The notes: a model not told the origin generated them from the letters alone. A stretch of DNA of 64,000 bases from Pseudomonas asiatica (GCF_040214835.1 NZ_CP157874.1:4738501-4802500); one strand, 5' to 3'. Numbered from the stretch's first letter, positions 34,427-44,198 are shown. Numbers and translations: made by a program.

Positions 34427-35899
34427 ATGATCGAATTATTCAGCGGACTGGATGCCTGGGTGTTGGTGAGCCTGCTGCTCGCCTTGACCTTCGTGCTCGC
34501 CTTCGAGTTCATCAATGGCTTTCATGACACCGCCAACGCGGTAGCTACCGTCATCTATACCAAAGCCATGCCGCCGCACCTCGCCGTGTTCTTCTCCGGC
34601 GTGTTCAACTTCCTTGGCGTTCTGCTCGGCGGTGTCGGGGTGGCCTATGCCATCGTGCACCTGCTGCCGGTAGAGCTGCTGATCAATGTGAACACCGGAC
34701 ACGGCCTGGCCATGGTCTTCTCGCTGCTGGCTGCGGCCATCACCTGGAACCTGGGCACCTGGTACTTCGGTATCCCCGCCTCCAGCTCGCACACGCTGAT
34801 CGGCTCCATCCTCGGCGTCGGCCTGGCCAATGCCCTGATCAACGACATCCCGCTGGGCGACGGCGTCAACTGGCAGAAGGCGATCGACATCGCCATGTCG
34901 CTGGTGGTCTCGCCGATGGCCGGCTTCGCCGTTGCCGCCCTGGTACTGATCGGCCTGAAGTGGTGGCGCCCGCTGTCGAAGATGCACAAGACCCCCGAGC
35001 AGCGCCGCAAGCTCGACGACAAGAAGCACCCGCCGTTCTGGAACCGCCTGGTACTGGTGGTTTCGGCCATGGGCGTGAGCTTCGTGCACGGCTCCAACGA
35101 CGGCCAGAAAGGCATCGGCCTGATCATGCTGGTGCTGATCGGTATCGTCCCGGCCAAGTTCGTCCTCGACCTGAACAGCACCACCTACCAGATCGAGCGT
35201 ACCCGCGACGCCACCCTGCACATGAGCCAGTTCTACCAGCGCAACGCCGCCACCCTGGGCGAGTTCCTGGCACTGGGCAAGGCCAAGTCCAGCGACCTGC
35301 CGGAGCAGTTCAGCTGCAACCCGCAGCAGACCGAGCCGACCATTGCCGCACTGCAGTCCTCGCTGCAGGGCGTGACCGACTACCACAGCCTGAGTGCCGA
35401 CAAGCGTGTCGAAGTGCGCCGCTACCTGCTGTGCCTGGACGACACGGCGAAGAAGGTCGGCAAGCTGCCAGGCCTGGAAGCCCGTGAAAAGGCCGACCTG
35501 GAAAAACTGCGCAAAGACCTGACTGCCACCACCGAGTACGCCCCGTTCTGGGTGATCGTGGCCGTCGCTCTGGCCCTGGGCCTGGGTACCATGGTCGGCT
35601 GGAAGCGCGTGGTACTGACCGTTGGCGAGAAGATCGGCAAGCAGGGCATGACCTATGCCCAGGGCATGTCGGCGCAGATCACCGCGGCTTGCGCCATCGG
35701 CATGGCCAACATCTTCGCCCTGCCGGTATCGACCACCCACGTGTTGTCGTCCGGTGTGGCCGGCACCATGGTCGCCAACAAGAGCGGCCTGCAAGGCGGC
35801 ACCGTGAAGACCATCCTGCTGGCCTGGGTTCTGACCCTGCCTGCGTCGATGGGCCTGGCGGCCGGCCTGTTCTGGCTGGCGTCCAAAGCCATTGGCTGA
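34427..35899 (+). CDS. pitA: Inorganic phosphate permease, PitA-like (PiT family), 490 aa
   Basis: Two PiT signature repeats are present, EFINGFHDTANAVATVIYTKAMPP near the N-terminus and VSFVHGSNDGQKGIGLIMLVLIG in the middle, plus the C-terminal FALPVSTTHVLSSGVAG. About ten membrane helices, with a soluble loop at residues ~250-375. Members import phosphate (as metal-phosphate) with protons at low affinity. The length agrees with PitA. A good intrinsic terminator follows. Confidence 0.92.
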   Translation: MIELFSGLDAWVLVSLLLALTFVLAFEFINGFHDTANAVATVIYTKAMPPHLAVFFSGVFNFLGVLLGGVGVAYAIVHLLPVELLINVNTGHGLAMVFSLLAAAITWNLGTWYFGIPASSSHTLIGSILGVGLANALINDIPLGDGVNWQKAIDIAMSLVVSPMAGFAVAALVLIGLKWWRPLSKMHKTPEQRRKLDDKKHPPFWNRLVLVVSAMGVSFVHGSNDGQKGIGLIMLVLIGIVPAKFVLDLNSTTYQIERTRDATLHMSQFYQRNAATLGEFLALGKAKSSDLPEQFSCNPQQTEPTIAALQSSLQGVTDYHSLSADKRVEVRRYLLCLDDTAKKVGKLPGLEAREKADLEKLRKDLTATTEYAPFWVIVAVALALGLGTMVGWKRVVLTVGEKIGKQGMTYAQGMSAQITAACAIGMANIFALPVSTTHVLSSGVAGTMVANKSGLQGGTVKTILLAWVLTLPASMGLAAGLFWLASKAIG

Positions 35900-35914
35900 G
35901 TGATACCGCAATAG

Positions 35915-35940
35915 AAAAAGGCGCCCTCCGGCGCCTTTTT
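35915..35940 (+). terminator. Terminator of the phosphate permease gene
   Basis: AAAAAGGCGCC-CTCC-GGCGCCTTTTT forms a symmetrical stem with A and T tails, so it can act in both directions. It begins 15 bases after the stop. Confidence 0.92.
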
Positions 35941-35964
35941 CGTATCCGCAAACACACACGCCTC

Positions 35965-36083
35965 CTGTAGGAGCGGCCTTGTGTCGCGAAAGGGCTGCAG
36001 AGCAGCCCCAGCAATTTGTGCATCTGCGCTGAAATCCCGGGGCTGCTTCGCAGCCCTTTCGCGACACAAGGCCGCTCCTACAG
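35965..36083. repeat. REP pair, class B, long hairpin
   Basis: TGTAGGAGCGGCCTTGTGTCGCGAAAGGGCTGCAGAGCAGCCCC followed by its inverted copy after ~25 bp. It lies between the convergent permease and yjgR-type genes. Confidence 0.94.
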
Positions 36084-36123
36084 GTACAGCGCAGGCCTGT
36101 GGATGGGGGCCGGTAAAGGCAAA

Positions 36124-37599
36124 CTACCTTTTCTTGCCCCCCAGCAACGACCCCATCAACCCACGCACCAACTGCCGCCCCAACTGGTTGGCCGCCTGGC
36201 GCACCGCCGACTTGATTGCCTGCCCTGCCGCACTCTGCAAGAACTCACCAGCCTTGTCGGCAAAGCTCTCTTCATCTGCCTTGGGTTGCGGCGCGGGCTC
36301 CACCGGCTCACCCTTGCGCTGGGTCAGCATCTCATACGCCGACTCACGGTCCACCGGCTTGTCGTAACGCCCCGCCAGCGGCGAATCGGCAATCAGCGCA
36401 CTGCGCTCAGCCGCACTCAACGGCCCGATACGCGACTGCGGCGGGGCAATCAGCACCCGTTGCACCATCGCAGGCGTGCCCTTTTCTTCCAGCGTCCCCA
36501 CCAGCGCCTCGCCAATGCCCAGTTCGGTCAGCACCGCCAGGGTGTCGAACGCCGGGTTGGGGCGGAAGCCATCGGCCACGGCGCGCAGCGACTTCTGCTC
36601 CTTGGCGGTAAACGCCCGCAAGCCATGCTGAATGCGCAAGCCCAACTGGGCCAGCACCGCATCCGGCAAATCCCCCGGCGACTGGGTAACGAAGTACACC
36701 CCCACACCCTTCGAACGAATCAGCCGCACCACCTGCTCCAGGCGATCCTGCAATGCCTTGGGCGTATCGTTGAACAACAAGTGCGCTTCATCGAAGAACA
36801 ACGCCAGCACCGGCTTGTCGGCATCACCGCGCTCGGGCAGTTGCTCGAACAACTCGGCCAGCAACCACAACAGGAAGGTCGCGTACACCTTCGGTGCATC
36901 GTGAACCAACCGGCTGGCGTCCAGCAGGTGGATACGGCCACGGCCATCCGGGTCTGGCCGCAGGAGGTCCTCGAGCTGCAGCCCCGGTTCACCGAACAAC
37001 GCCTCGGCGCCCTGCTGCTCCAGGGTCGCCAACCGGCGCAACAGCGCCTGGGTGGAGGCCGTGGTCATCAGCGCGCTGTCCTCACCCAGCAGTTGCGGGT
37101 TGTCCTTCAGGTGCGCGAGCAGCGCCTTGAGGTCCTTGAGGTCGAGCAGCAGCAGGCCTTCACGGTCGGCCACCTTGAACGCCGCATACAGCGCCGCCTG
37201 TTGGCTGTCGGTCAGTTCAAGCAGGTTGCCCAGCAGCAGCGGCCCCATTTCACTGAGGGTGGTGCGCAGCGGGTGGCCGGACTGCCCGGCAATGTCCCAC
37301 AGGCTCACCGGGTAAGCCTGGGGCCTGTGCCCCAGCCAGGGCATGCCGGCGATGCGCTCGGCCACCTTGCCCTGCGGCGCACCAGCAGCGCCCAGGCCGC
37401 AAAGGTCACCTTTGACATCGGCGGCGAACACCGCAACCCCCGCGTCACTGAACGCTTCCGCCAGATGCTGCAGGGTGACGGTCTTGCCAGTACCCGTCGC
37501 GCCCGCCACCAGGCCATGGCGGTTAGCCAGCCTCATCGCTTGCCCAACTGGCTGGCCATCCGGGCCAGCACCTACAACGATGGTCGAAATTTCCGACAT
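36124..37599 (-). CDS. yjgR: HerA/FtsK-type P-loop ATPase, DUF853 (YjgR family), 491 aa
   Basis: Walker A is GLVAGATGTGKTVTLQHLAEAF at residues ~28-45; Walker B is LALFFDEAHLLF near residue 280. The C-terminal PVDRESAYEMLTQRKGEP segment and the Ala-rich tail with GG repeats are typical of YjgR/DUF853. The start at 37599 (MSEISTIVVGAGPDG) has AGAGG/AAAGAG upstream; the longer frame is rejected. The family is related to HerA DNA translocases, but the cellular role of YjgR is not established. It is divergent from the chemoreceptor gene. Confidence 0.87.
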   Translation of the reverse strand: MSEISTIVVGAGPDGQPVGQAMRLANRHGLVAGATGTGKTVTLQHLAEAFSDAGVAVFAADVKGDLCGLGAAGAPQGKVAERIAGMPWLGHRPQAYPVSLWDIAGQSGHPLRTTLSEMGPLLLGNLLELTDSQQAALYAAFKVADREGLLLLDLKDLKALLAHLKDNPQLLGEDSALMTTASTQALLRRLATLEQQGAEALFGEPGLQLEDLLRPDPDGRGRIHLLDASRLVHDAPKVYATFLLWLLAELFEQLPERGDADKPVLALFFDEAHLLFNDTPKALQDRLEQVVRLIRSKGVGVYFVTQSPGDLPDAVLAQLGLRIQHGLRAFTAKEQKSLRAVADGFRPNPAFDTLAVLTELGIGEALVGTLEEKGTPAMVQRVLIAPPQSRIGPLSAAERSALIADSPLAGRYDKPVDRESAYEMLTQRKGEPVEPAPQPKADEESFADKAGEFLQSAAGQAIKSAVRQAANQLGRQLVRGLMGSLLGGKKR

Positions 37600-37768
37600 C
37601 TCTTTAATCCTCTGCTCAAGCTTTACCGTAATTCGGCCGATACCTGTGGGTGATATTCGCCTTAATAGAGAGGAACAACCGAAAAGGGACTTTTCGGGAT
37701 GTTGCACTGCTTTGCGACTCCACGCGTGCAAACGCCTGATATGAAACCTTAGCGGAACCGATTACGCC

Positions 37769-39643
37769 ATGAACAAAAGCCTTCGTTTCAGCCACAAGAT
37801 TCTTTTGGCCGCGTCACTGATCGTGATACTCGCCTTCAGCCTTTTCACGCTCTACAACGATTACCTCCAGCGTAATGCGATCCGCGAGGACCTCGAAAAC
37901 TATCTGGCTGAAATGGGCGCTTCCACTTCGACCAATATTCGCAACCTGTTCGAAGGCCGTATCAAGCTGGTGGAAAACCTGGCACAGAACATAGCCCAGG
38001 ACCCGACCAACGCCGAAACCCTGATGGGCCAGAATGCGCTGGTTTCCAGCTTCCTCACCGTCTACCTGGGCAAGGTCGACGGTGGCTTCAGCGTGCGCCC
38101 TGATTCGAAAATGCCCGACGGCTACGACCCACGCACCCGCCCCTGGTACAAGGACGGCATGAATGCCGCTGGCGCGACCCTGACCGAGCCGTACATCGAC
38201 ATGACCACCAACAAGATGGTCATCGGCATCCTCAGCAAGGTTTCCGCCAGTGTCGGCGTGGTCGGTGGCGACCTGGCCCTGGACGGCCTGGTACAGATCA
38301 TCAACTCGCTGAACTTCGGCGGCATGGGCTACGCCTTCCTGGTCAACGACCAGGGCAAGATCCTGGTGCACCCGGACAAAGACCTGGTGATGAAGTCGCT
38401 GTCGGACCTGTTCCCGCAGCACACGCCGAAACTGACCGGTGAGCTGACCGAAGTGCAGAGCGAAGGCCAGGCCCGCCTGCTGACCTTCACCCCGATCACC
38501 GGCCTGCCTTCGGCCAACTGGTACATCGGCCTGTCGGTGGACAAGGACAAGGCATTCTCGATGCTCAGCACCTTCCGCACCTCGGCGGTGATCGCCACGC
38601 TGGTGGCGGTGGTGATCATCATCGGCCTGCTCGGCCTGCTGATCCGTGTGCTGATGCAGCCGCTGCACACCATGACCCGCGCCATGGAAGACATCGCCGA
38701 AGGTGAAGGCGACCTGACCAAGCGCCTGCGTATTCACAACCACGACGAATTCGGCATCCTGGGCAGCGCCTTCAACCGTTTCGTCGAGCGTATTCACAGC
38801 TCGATCCGCGAAGTGTCCTCGGCCACCGAGCAGGTCAACGAAGTAGCCCTGCGGGTCATCAGTGCCTCGAACTCGTCGATGACCAACTCCGACGAACAGT
38901 CCAACCGCACCAACAGCGTGGCCGCCGCCATCAACGAACTGGGCGCCGCCGCCCAGGAAATTGCCGGCAACGCCGCCCAGGCTTCGCAGCACGCCAGTTC
39001 GGCGCGGTTGCTGGCCGAAGAAGGGCAGCAGGTGGTGGAACGCAACATTGCGGCAATGAACCGCCTGTCCGACCTGATCGTCACTTCCAGCGCGCACATC
39101 GAGACGCTGAACAGCAAGACCGTCAACATCGGCCAGATCCTCGAAGTGATCACCAGCATTTCCCAGCAGACCAACCTGCTGGCGCTGAACGCGGCCATCG
39201 AAGCGGCCCGCGCCGGTGAAGCCGGGCGTGGTTTTGCGGTTGTAGCCGATGAAGTACGCAACCTGGCGCACCGCACCCAGGAGTCGGCGCAACAGGTGCA
39301 GACCATGATCGAAGAACTGCAGGTCGGCGCGCGCGAATCGGTCGAGACCATGGACCAGAGCCAGCGCCACAGCCAGGACAGCATGCAGATCGCCAACCAG
39401 GCCGGTGAGCGGCTGGACAGCGTTACCGTGCGCATCGGCGAGATCGACGGCATGAACCAGTCGGTGGCCACCGCCACCGAAGAGCAGACCGCCGTGGTCG
39501 AGGCGATCAACATGGACATCAACGAGATCAACATGCTCAACCAGGAAGGCGTGGAAAACCTGCAGGCCACCCTGCGCGCCTGCTCCGACCTGGAGCAGCA
39601 GGCCGGCCGCCTGAAGCACCTGGTGGGCAGCTTCCGTATCTGA
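37769..39643 (+). CDS. mcpG: Methyl-accepting chemotaxis protein with dCache ligand domain (McpG/PctC-like), 624 aa
   Basis: Membrane segment at residues ~10-30, periplasmic double-Cache domain to ~275, second membrane segment, HAMP ([23 protein letters not shown]), and the cytoplasmic signalling hairpin tip ([42 protein letters not shown]). The ligand pocket holds [12 protein letters not shown] and a later GGDLALDG Asp, consistent with amino-acid-sensing dCache domains. The sequence fits McpG of P. putida, the GABA chemoreceptor; the precise ligand remains inference. Monocistronic. Confidence 0.88.
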   Translation: MNKSLRFSHKILLAASLIVILAFSLFTLYNDYLQRNAIREDLENYLAEMGASTSTNIRNLFEGRIKLVENLAQNIAQDPTNAETLMGQNALVSSFLTVYLGKVDGGFSVRPDSKMPDGYDPRTRPWYKDGMNAAGATLTEPYIDMTTNKMVIGILSKVSASVGVVGGDLALDGLVQIINSLNFGGMGYAFLVNDQGKILVHPDKDLVMKSLSDLFPQHTPKLTGELTEVQSEGQARLLTFTPITGLPSANWYIGLSVDKDKAFSMLSTFRTSAVIATLVAVVIIIGLLGLLIRVLMQPLHTMTRAMEDIAEGEGDLTKRLRIHNHDEFGILGSAFNRFVERIHSSIREVSSATEQVNEVALRVISASNSSMTNSDEQSNRTNSVAAAINELGAAAQEIAGNAAQASQHASSARLLAEEGQQVVERNIAAMNRLSDLIVTSSAHIETLNSKTVNIGQILEVITSISQQTNLLALNAAIEAARAGEAGRGFAVVADEVRNLAHRTQESAQQVQTMIEELQVGARESVETMDQSQRHSQDSMQIANQAGERLDSVTVRIGEIDGMNQSVATATEEQTAVVEAINMDINEINMLNQEGVENLQATLRACSDLEQQAGRLKHLVGSFRI

Positions 39644-39657
39644 TCGCAAACCGCGTC

Positions 39658-39751
39658 GCCTGCTTCGCGGGTAAACCCGCTCCCACAGGATCTCCGCCGC
39701 TCTTGAATGCGTGGTGATCCCTGTGGGAGCGGGCAAGCCCGCGAAGAAGCC
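39658..39751. repeat. REP pair, class A
   Basis: GCGGGTAAACCCGC and inverted GCGGGCAAGCCCGC units with a ~30-bp spacer, 14 bases after the chemoreceptor stop. Confidence 0.92.
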
Positions 39752-39886
39752 CACACCGATCCCCCGCCTTCCCCCTCCCCGCCCAACCCCGATCGAACAA
39801 ACTATCCTTCTGATAGGTCAACCTTTAGGCGCGTCATCGCCGGCCCGTTAGCGCCGGATGACAGACCCGAAGACGATCCCGGAGGG

Positions 39887-41008
39887 ATGCTGATCGTGCA
39901 CATCGCCGACATCACCATGTTCTACGCCCCCGCCAGCGGCGGCGTACGTACCTATCTTGATGCCAAACACCACCGCCTCGACGCCATCCAGGGCGTCCGC
40001 CACAGCTTGCTGATACCCGGTGCCAGCGCCCAGCACGCCGATGGCATCTACCAGGTGCCCGCACCGCCGCTGCCGTTCGGCAATGGCTACCGCTTCCCGG
40101 TACGCCTGGCCCCCTGGTGCAATGTGCTGCGCAGGCTCAAGCCCGACCTGATCGAAGTCGGCGACCCCTACCTGACCGCCTGGGCTGCGCTGGAAGCGCG
40201 GCGCAAGCTCGATGTGCCGGTGATCGGCTTCTACCATTCCGACCTGCCGCTACTGGTCAGCAACCGCATGGGCAACTGGTTCACCCCCAATGTAGAGGCC
40301 TATGTCAGCAAGCTGTACGGCAATTTCGACCGGGTCCTGGCCCCCAGCCAGGTCATGGCCGACAAGTTGCGCCGCCTGGGGGTGCGCGATGTGCACGTGC
40401 AGCGCCTGGGCGTCGACCTGGCCACCTTCCACCCCAGCCAGCGCGACCCGCAGCTGCGTGCCGAACTGGGCATTGCCGACACCAGTCGCCTGCTGATCTA
40501 CGCCGGCCGTGGCTCGCGGGAAAAGAACCTGCCGGTGCTGCTCGAGTGCATGCAGCACCTGGGCCACCCCTACCACTTGCTGCTGGTGGGTTCGAACATG
40601 CCGGCCAACGTGCCGCAGAACGTCAGTGTGATCGATCACTTCTGCCCGGCTCCGGAAGTCGCCCGGCTGATGGCCAGCGCCGACCTGCTGGTGCACGCCG
40701 GCGACCAGGAAACCTTCGGCCTGGTCATTCTCGAAGCGATGGCCAGCGCCACGCCGGTGGTGGCCGTGCGCGCCGGTGCTTTCGGCGAAATCGTCAACGA
40801 ACAGTGCGGGCGCCTGTGCCGCCCCAACGATAGCAAAGCCATGGCGACGGCCGTGCAGGAGGCGTTCGAGGCCGGCGTGCGCAAGCTCGGGGCTCAGGCC
40901 CGTCGCCATGCCGAGCAGCAGTATTCGTGGGACCACGTGGTCGCCGGCCTGCTGCAGCACTACCAGGCCGTGCTTGGCCACCAACCGCAGGTCCGTGCCC
41001 ATGGCTGA
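39887..41008 (+). CDS. Glycosyltransferase family 4 protein, 373 aa
   Basis: A GT-B fold retaining glycosyltransferase. The N-terminal acceptor domain opens MLIVHIADITMFYAPASGGVRTYLDAK. The nucleotide-sugar domain carries LLIYAGRGSREKNLPVLLECM and the EX7E-type element HAGDQETFGLVILEAMASATPVVAVRAGAFGEIV. The ATG at 39887 has GGAGGG four bases away. It is the first gene of a three-gene unit whose genes overlap (8 bp, then 4 bp). Acceptor and sugar are unknown; with a deacetylase and a flippase-like partner, a lipid-linked glycan is likely. Confidence 0.88.
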   Translation: MLIVHIADITMFYAPASGGVRTYLDAKHHRLDAIQGVRHSLLIPGASAQHADGIYQVPAPPLPFGNGYRFPVRLAPWCNVLRRLKPDLIEVGDPYLTAWAALEARRKLDVPVIGFYHSDLPLLVSNRMGNWFTPNVEAYVSKLYGNFDRVLAPSQVMADKLRRLGVRDVHVQRLGVDLATFHPSQRDPQLRAELGIADTSRLLIYAGRGSREKNLPVLLECMQHLGHPYHLLLVGSNMPANVPQNVSVIDHFCPAPEVARLMASADLLVHAGDQETFGLVILEAMASATPVVAVRAGAFGEIVNEQCGRLCRPNDSKAMATAVQEAFEAGVRKLGAQARRHAEQQYSWDHVVAGLLQHYQAVLGHQPQVRAHG

Positions 41009-41765
41009 GCCACTGCCGCCAGCGCGCAGCCTGATGCTGGTGCTGCACGATGTCGCGCCCGAGACCTGGCCCGACTATCAACCCTTCGTCCAGGCCGTCG
41101 ACGCCATCGGCGGCATCCCCATGACCTGGCTGGTGGTGCCGGACTTTCACCACCGCAACCCGCTGCAGCGCTCGCCCACCTTCTGCCGCTTGCTCGAACG
41201 GCGCCTGGCCCAGGGCGACGAGCTTGCCCTGCACGGCTTCTACCATGCCGACAACGGCCCGCCACCACGCACGCCCGGCGAATACTTCATGCGCCGCATC
41301 TATACCCATGAAGGCGAGTTCTACGCCCTGGACCAGCAGCAGGCCCTGCAACGTCTGGAGCACGGCCTGGCCCTGTTCGCCCAGCAGGGCTGGCCGGTGG
41401 CCGGCTTCGTCGCGCCTGCCTGGCTGATGAGCGAAGGCACCCGCCAGGCACTGCGCCGCCTGCCGCTGCGCTACACCAGCACGCCACAGCACTTGTACCG
41501 TTTACCAGACTTCACCGCGATCAAGGCCCCGGGGCTGGTCTGGAGTGCCCGCAGCGCCTGGCGTCGCGGCCTGTCACGGGTGCTGTGCGACTGGCAATGC
41601 CGGCGCTGGCACGACGCCCAGACCCTGCGCCTGGGCCTGCACCCGGTGGACATGCGCCATCGCGCCTCCCGCGACTATTGGCTGAACACCTTGCACACGC
41701 TACTGGCACAGGGCCGCGAGCCCCTGACCAAGTCCACCTGGCTCGACCGCCAGGCCAGCGCATGA
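41001..41765 (+). CDS. Polysaccharide deacetylase-like protein (DUF2334), 254 aa
   Basis: The NodB-like fold of DUF2334 is visible: LMLVLHDVAPETWPDY (first Asp), GIPMTWLVVPDFH, GDELALHGFYHAD (His-x3-His metal pair) and a C-terminal LGLHPVDMRHRA. It probably removes an acetyl group from an N-acetyl sugar using a divalent metal. The start overlaps the glycosyltransferase end by eight bases and the stop overlaps the next start (ATGA), so all three proteins are made together. No signal peptide, suggesting action on the cytoplasmic face before export. Confidence 0.85.
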   Translation: MAEPLPPARSLMLVLHDVAPETWPDYQPFVQAVDAIGGIPMTWLVVPDFHHRNPLQRSPTFCRLLERRLAQGDELALHGFYHADNGPPPRTPGEYFMRRIYTHEGEFYALDQQQALQRLEHGLALFAQQGWPVAGFVAPAWLMSEGTRQALRRLPLRYTSTPQHLYRLPDFTAIKAPGLVWSARSAWRRGLSRVLCDWQCRRWHDAQTLRLGLHPVDMRHRASRDYWLNTLHTLLAQGREPLTKSTWLDRQASA

Positions 41766-42754
41766 ACCGCTTGGCCTGGCTGGCCCTGGCACTGCTCGGT
41801 GCCGTGCTGGTGCCAGCCCTGCTCGGTGGCAGCGAGCTGCTACCGAGGTTGCAGCGCTTCGCCCCCAGCCTGATGCTGACCCTGCTGGGCATGATCCTGC
41901 TGTGCTGGGTCATCAACGCCATCCGCTTGCGCCTGTTGCTCGGCCAGCAAGGAGCAAGGCTTGGGCGCCTGCGTAGCCTGGGTGTGGTGATGGCTACCGA
42001 GTTCGCCATCTGTACCACCCCCGGCGGCAGCGGCGGCCCCTTGACCCTGATGGCCCTGCTGGCACGCGACCGGATCGGCCCGGCGCGCAGCGGCGCGGTG
42101 TTTGCCATGGACCAGCTGAACGACCTGGTGTTCTTTTTCTGCGCGATGCTGGCGATTGCCGGCTATGCACTGTTCCACAGCCTGGGCCGCAGCCAGGAAA
42201 GCATGTTGCTGGGCAGCGCGTTGCTGTTGTGCACGGCACTGGCCGGGGTGATTGGCCTGCTGCGCTACCGGCGCACGGTGATGCGTGTGAACGGCAGGTT
42301 GCTGCGCCGCCTGGGCATGAGCCGCCAGCGCAAGTGGCGCTGGGCGCGCAAGCTGCTGCGCTTCATCGACGCACTGGCGCAGACCTGGCGCCTGCCCAAG
42401 CGCACGCTGACCCTGGTGTTCACCCTGACCTGCGCCCACTGGGGCCTGCGCTACAGCGTGTTGTATCTGGTATTGAGGGGGTTGGGGGTAGACCTGGCGT
42501 GGATCCCCAGCTTTTTGGTGCAGATGCTCTCGCTCAGTGCCGGCCAGTTCAGCCTGCTGCCTGGCGGTGCCGGTGCCGCCGAGCTGACTTCGGCCAGCCT
42601 GCTGACGCCACTGGTGGGCAGTTCGACCGCGGCTGCGGCGATCCTGATATGGCGGGCGGTCACTTACTACTTTTATCTGCTGGCGGGTGGGCCGGTGTTT
42701 GTGTGCCTGCTGGCGCGCCCGCTGCTGGAGCGTTGGCGGCGTCAGGCGGGTTGA
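41762..42754 (+). CDS. Lysylphosphatidylglycerol synthase TM-region/flippase-like (UPF0104) protein, 330 aa
   Basis: Eight or so membrane helices with the conserved family motifs TEFAICTTPGGSGGPLTLMAL and LLPGGAGAAELTSASLL. This is the DUF2156-free LPG_synthase_TM (YbhN-like) domain, related to the flippase half of MprF. It has no soluble aminoacyltransferase domain. Co-translated with the deacetylase through ATGA. Inference: it moves the glycolipid made by the two upstream enzymes across the inner membrane. Confidence 0.85.
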   Translation: MNRLAWLALALLGAVLVPALLGGSELLPRLQRFAPSLMLTLLGMILLCWVINAIRLRLLLGQQGARLGRLRSLGVVMATEFAICTTPGGSGGPLTLMALLARDRIGPARSGAVFAMDQLNDLVFFFCAMLAIAGYALFHSLGRSQESMLLGSALLLCTALAGVIGLLRYRRTVMRVNGRLLRRLGMSRQRKWRWARKLLRFIDALAQTWRLPKRTLTLVFTLTCAHWGLRYSVLYLVLRGLGVDLAWIPSFLVQMLSLSAGQFSLLPGGAGAAELTSASLLTPLVGSSTAAAAILIWRAVTYYFYLLAGGPVFVCLLARPLLERWRRQAG

Positions 42755-42893
42755 GCTGCTGCCAGAGTTCGGCGGCGCCGGGGAAATCGGTGCCATCGGT
42801 GTCGGCCAGGGCTTCGGGGTCGTAGCGGGCCAGGCAGCCTTCACCGAGGGTGGGTGGGGGTGAGGCGGTGGGTTGGTTGCGCTGCTTGGCCAT
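42660..42893 (-). CDS. Small Pro/Ala-rich protein, 77 aa
   Basis: MAKQRNQPTASPPPTLGEGC opens a hydrophilic, probably disordered protein. A GAGG ribosome site lies seven to eight bases before the ATG, and the first ~55 codons have normal host codon usage. The last ~30 codons overlap the convergent flippase-like gene by 95 bp and become Pro/Ala-rich. A class B REP pair is just upstream. No function recognised; the start and codon usage are the only evidence. Confidence 0.5.
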   Translation of the reverse strand: MAKQRNQPTASPPPTLGEGCLARYDPEALADTDGTDFPGAAELWQQLNPPDAANAPAAGAPAGTQTPAHPPADKSSK

Positions 42894-42913
42894 CGGCTTA
42901 TCCCTCAGATTGC

Positions 42914-43037
42914 TGGGGGCGCTTCGCGCCCCTTTCGCGACACAAGGCCGCTCCTACAGGAGTTACGCGACGCAGTGCCGGTACGCGATCCCTTGTAGGA
43001 GCGGCCTTGTGTCGCGATGGGCTGCAAAGCAGCCCCA
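42914..43037. repeat. REP pair, class B
   Basis: GGGGGCGCTTCGCGCCCC/TTTCGCGACACAAGGCCGCTCCTACAGG and inverted TGTAGGAGCGGCCTTGTGTCGCGATGGGCTGC. It lies between the 77-aa gene promoter side and the purU stop. Confidence 0.92.
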
Positions 43038-43062
43038 GAACCTCACAGGCAACCAGTCTGTA

Positions 43063-43914
43063 TCAGTCAAACACCACAGTCTTGTTGCCATGCACCAGCA
43101 CCCGGTCCTCCAGGTGATAACGCAGGCCACGGGCCAGCACCATCTTCTCCACATCACGGCCAAAGCGGACCATGTCATCGATGCTGTCGGCATGGCTGAC
43201 ACGCACCACGTCCTGCTCGATGATCGGGCCGGCGTCCAGCTCTTCGGTGACGTAGTGGCAGGTCGCGCCGATCAGCTTCACACCACGCAGGGCGGCCTGG
43301 TGATACGGCTTGGCGCCGACGAACGACGGCAGGAAGCTGTGGTGGATGTTGATCACCTTTTCAGCATAGTCCTGGCACAGTTGCGGCGGCAGGATCTGCA
43401 TGTAGCGGGCCAGCACCACCACGTCGGCGGCGTGCTCCTGCACCAGGCGCGACACTTCGGCAAAGGCCGGGGCCTTGTCCTTGGGGTCGACCGGTACATG
43501 GAAGAACGGAATACCGTGCCACTCGACCATGCTGCGCAGGTCGTTGTGGTTGGAGATCACGCAAGGGATCTCGCAGTCCAGCTCATCGGTGTGCCAGCGG
43601 TGCAGCAGGTCGGCCAGGCAGTGCGACTCGCGGCTGGCCATCAGCACCACGCGCTTTTTCTGCGCCGAGTCGGTAATGCGCCAGGTCATGGAGAACTCTT
43701 CGGCGATCGGCGCAAACGCCTCGCGGAAGGCTTCGATACCGAATGGCAGCGATTCGGCGCGGATTTCATGGCGCATGAAGAACCAACCGCTCTGCTCATC
43801 GGAGTGGTGGCTGGCTTCGTTGATCCAGCCATTGTACAAGGCCAGGAAATTACTGACTTTCGCCACGATGCCAACACGGTCGGGGCAGGCGATCACCAGA
43901 CGATAGGTGCGCAT
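43063..43914 (-). CDS. purU: Formyltetrahydrofolate deformylase PurU, 283 aa
   Basis: N-terminal ACT domain (RTYRLVIACPDRVGIVAKVSNFLALYNGWI) and a formyltransferase-fold catalytic domain with INIHHSFLPSFVGAKPYHQA (catalytic His/Ser region) and RVSHADSIDDMVRFGRD (catalytic Asp). It hydrolyses 10-formyl-THF to THF and formate, feeding one-carbon balance. The start at 43914 (MRTYRLV) is preferred over the frame start eight codons upstream. Divergent from mvaT/turA. Confidence 0.93.
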   Translation of the reverse strand: MRTYRLVIACPDRVGIVAKVSNFLALYNGWINEASHHSDEQSGWFFMRHEIRAESLPFGIEAFREAFAPIAEEFSMTWRITDSAQKKRVVLMASRESHCLADLLHRWHTDELDCEIPCVISNHNDLRSMVEWHGIPFFHVPVDPKDKAPAFAEVSRLVQEHAADVVVLARYMQILPPQLCQDYAEKVINIHHSFLPSFVGAKPYHQAALRGVKLIGATCHYVTEELDAGPIIEQDVVRVSHADSIDDMVRFGRDVEKMVLARGLRYHLEDRVLVHGNKTVVFD

Positions 43915-44130
43915 GAATGAGACTCCAGAACTTCGCAAAGGCGCTCATTCTAGCGGCCCGCCAGGAAAAACGCAGTATTGATCGCAGCGGCCGTGGCCTG
44001 TGTTCCTGACGAGATGCACTGCCGGCATTCTCTGACAGACATGACGAAATGCAGGGTTAATTGTAAATTTTTGTTCACGTAGAGAATTGGTTGTCACAGC
44101 TTAGTTAACAGTTAATTGCCCAACAATATG

Positions 44131-44159
44131 TTTACTTGCGAGTATTGCCTGTCTATTAT
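44131..44159 (+). promoter_or_regulatory. Sigma-70 promoter of mvaT/turA
   Basis: TTTACT (44131-44136), a 17-base spacer and TATTAT (44154-44159), about 40 bases before the start codon, in an AT-rich upstream region (44050-44160) that could itself bind the silencer (autoregulation). Confidence 0.65.
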
Positions 44160-44198
44160 TGCCCCACACATTTCTGAACACGCATTAAGGAACACTCC

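Noticed and set aside
36016..37653. 545-codon plus-strand frame over the DUF853 ATPase
   Set aside because: Shadow of the real minus-strand gene, beginning in a REP unit and rich in Arg/His/Gln.
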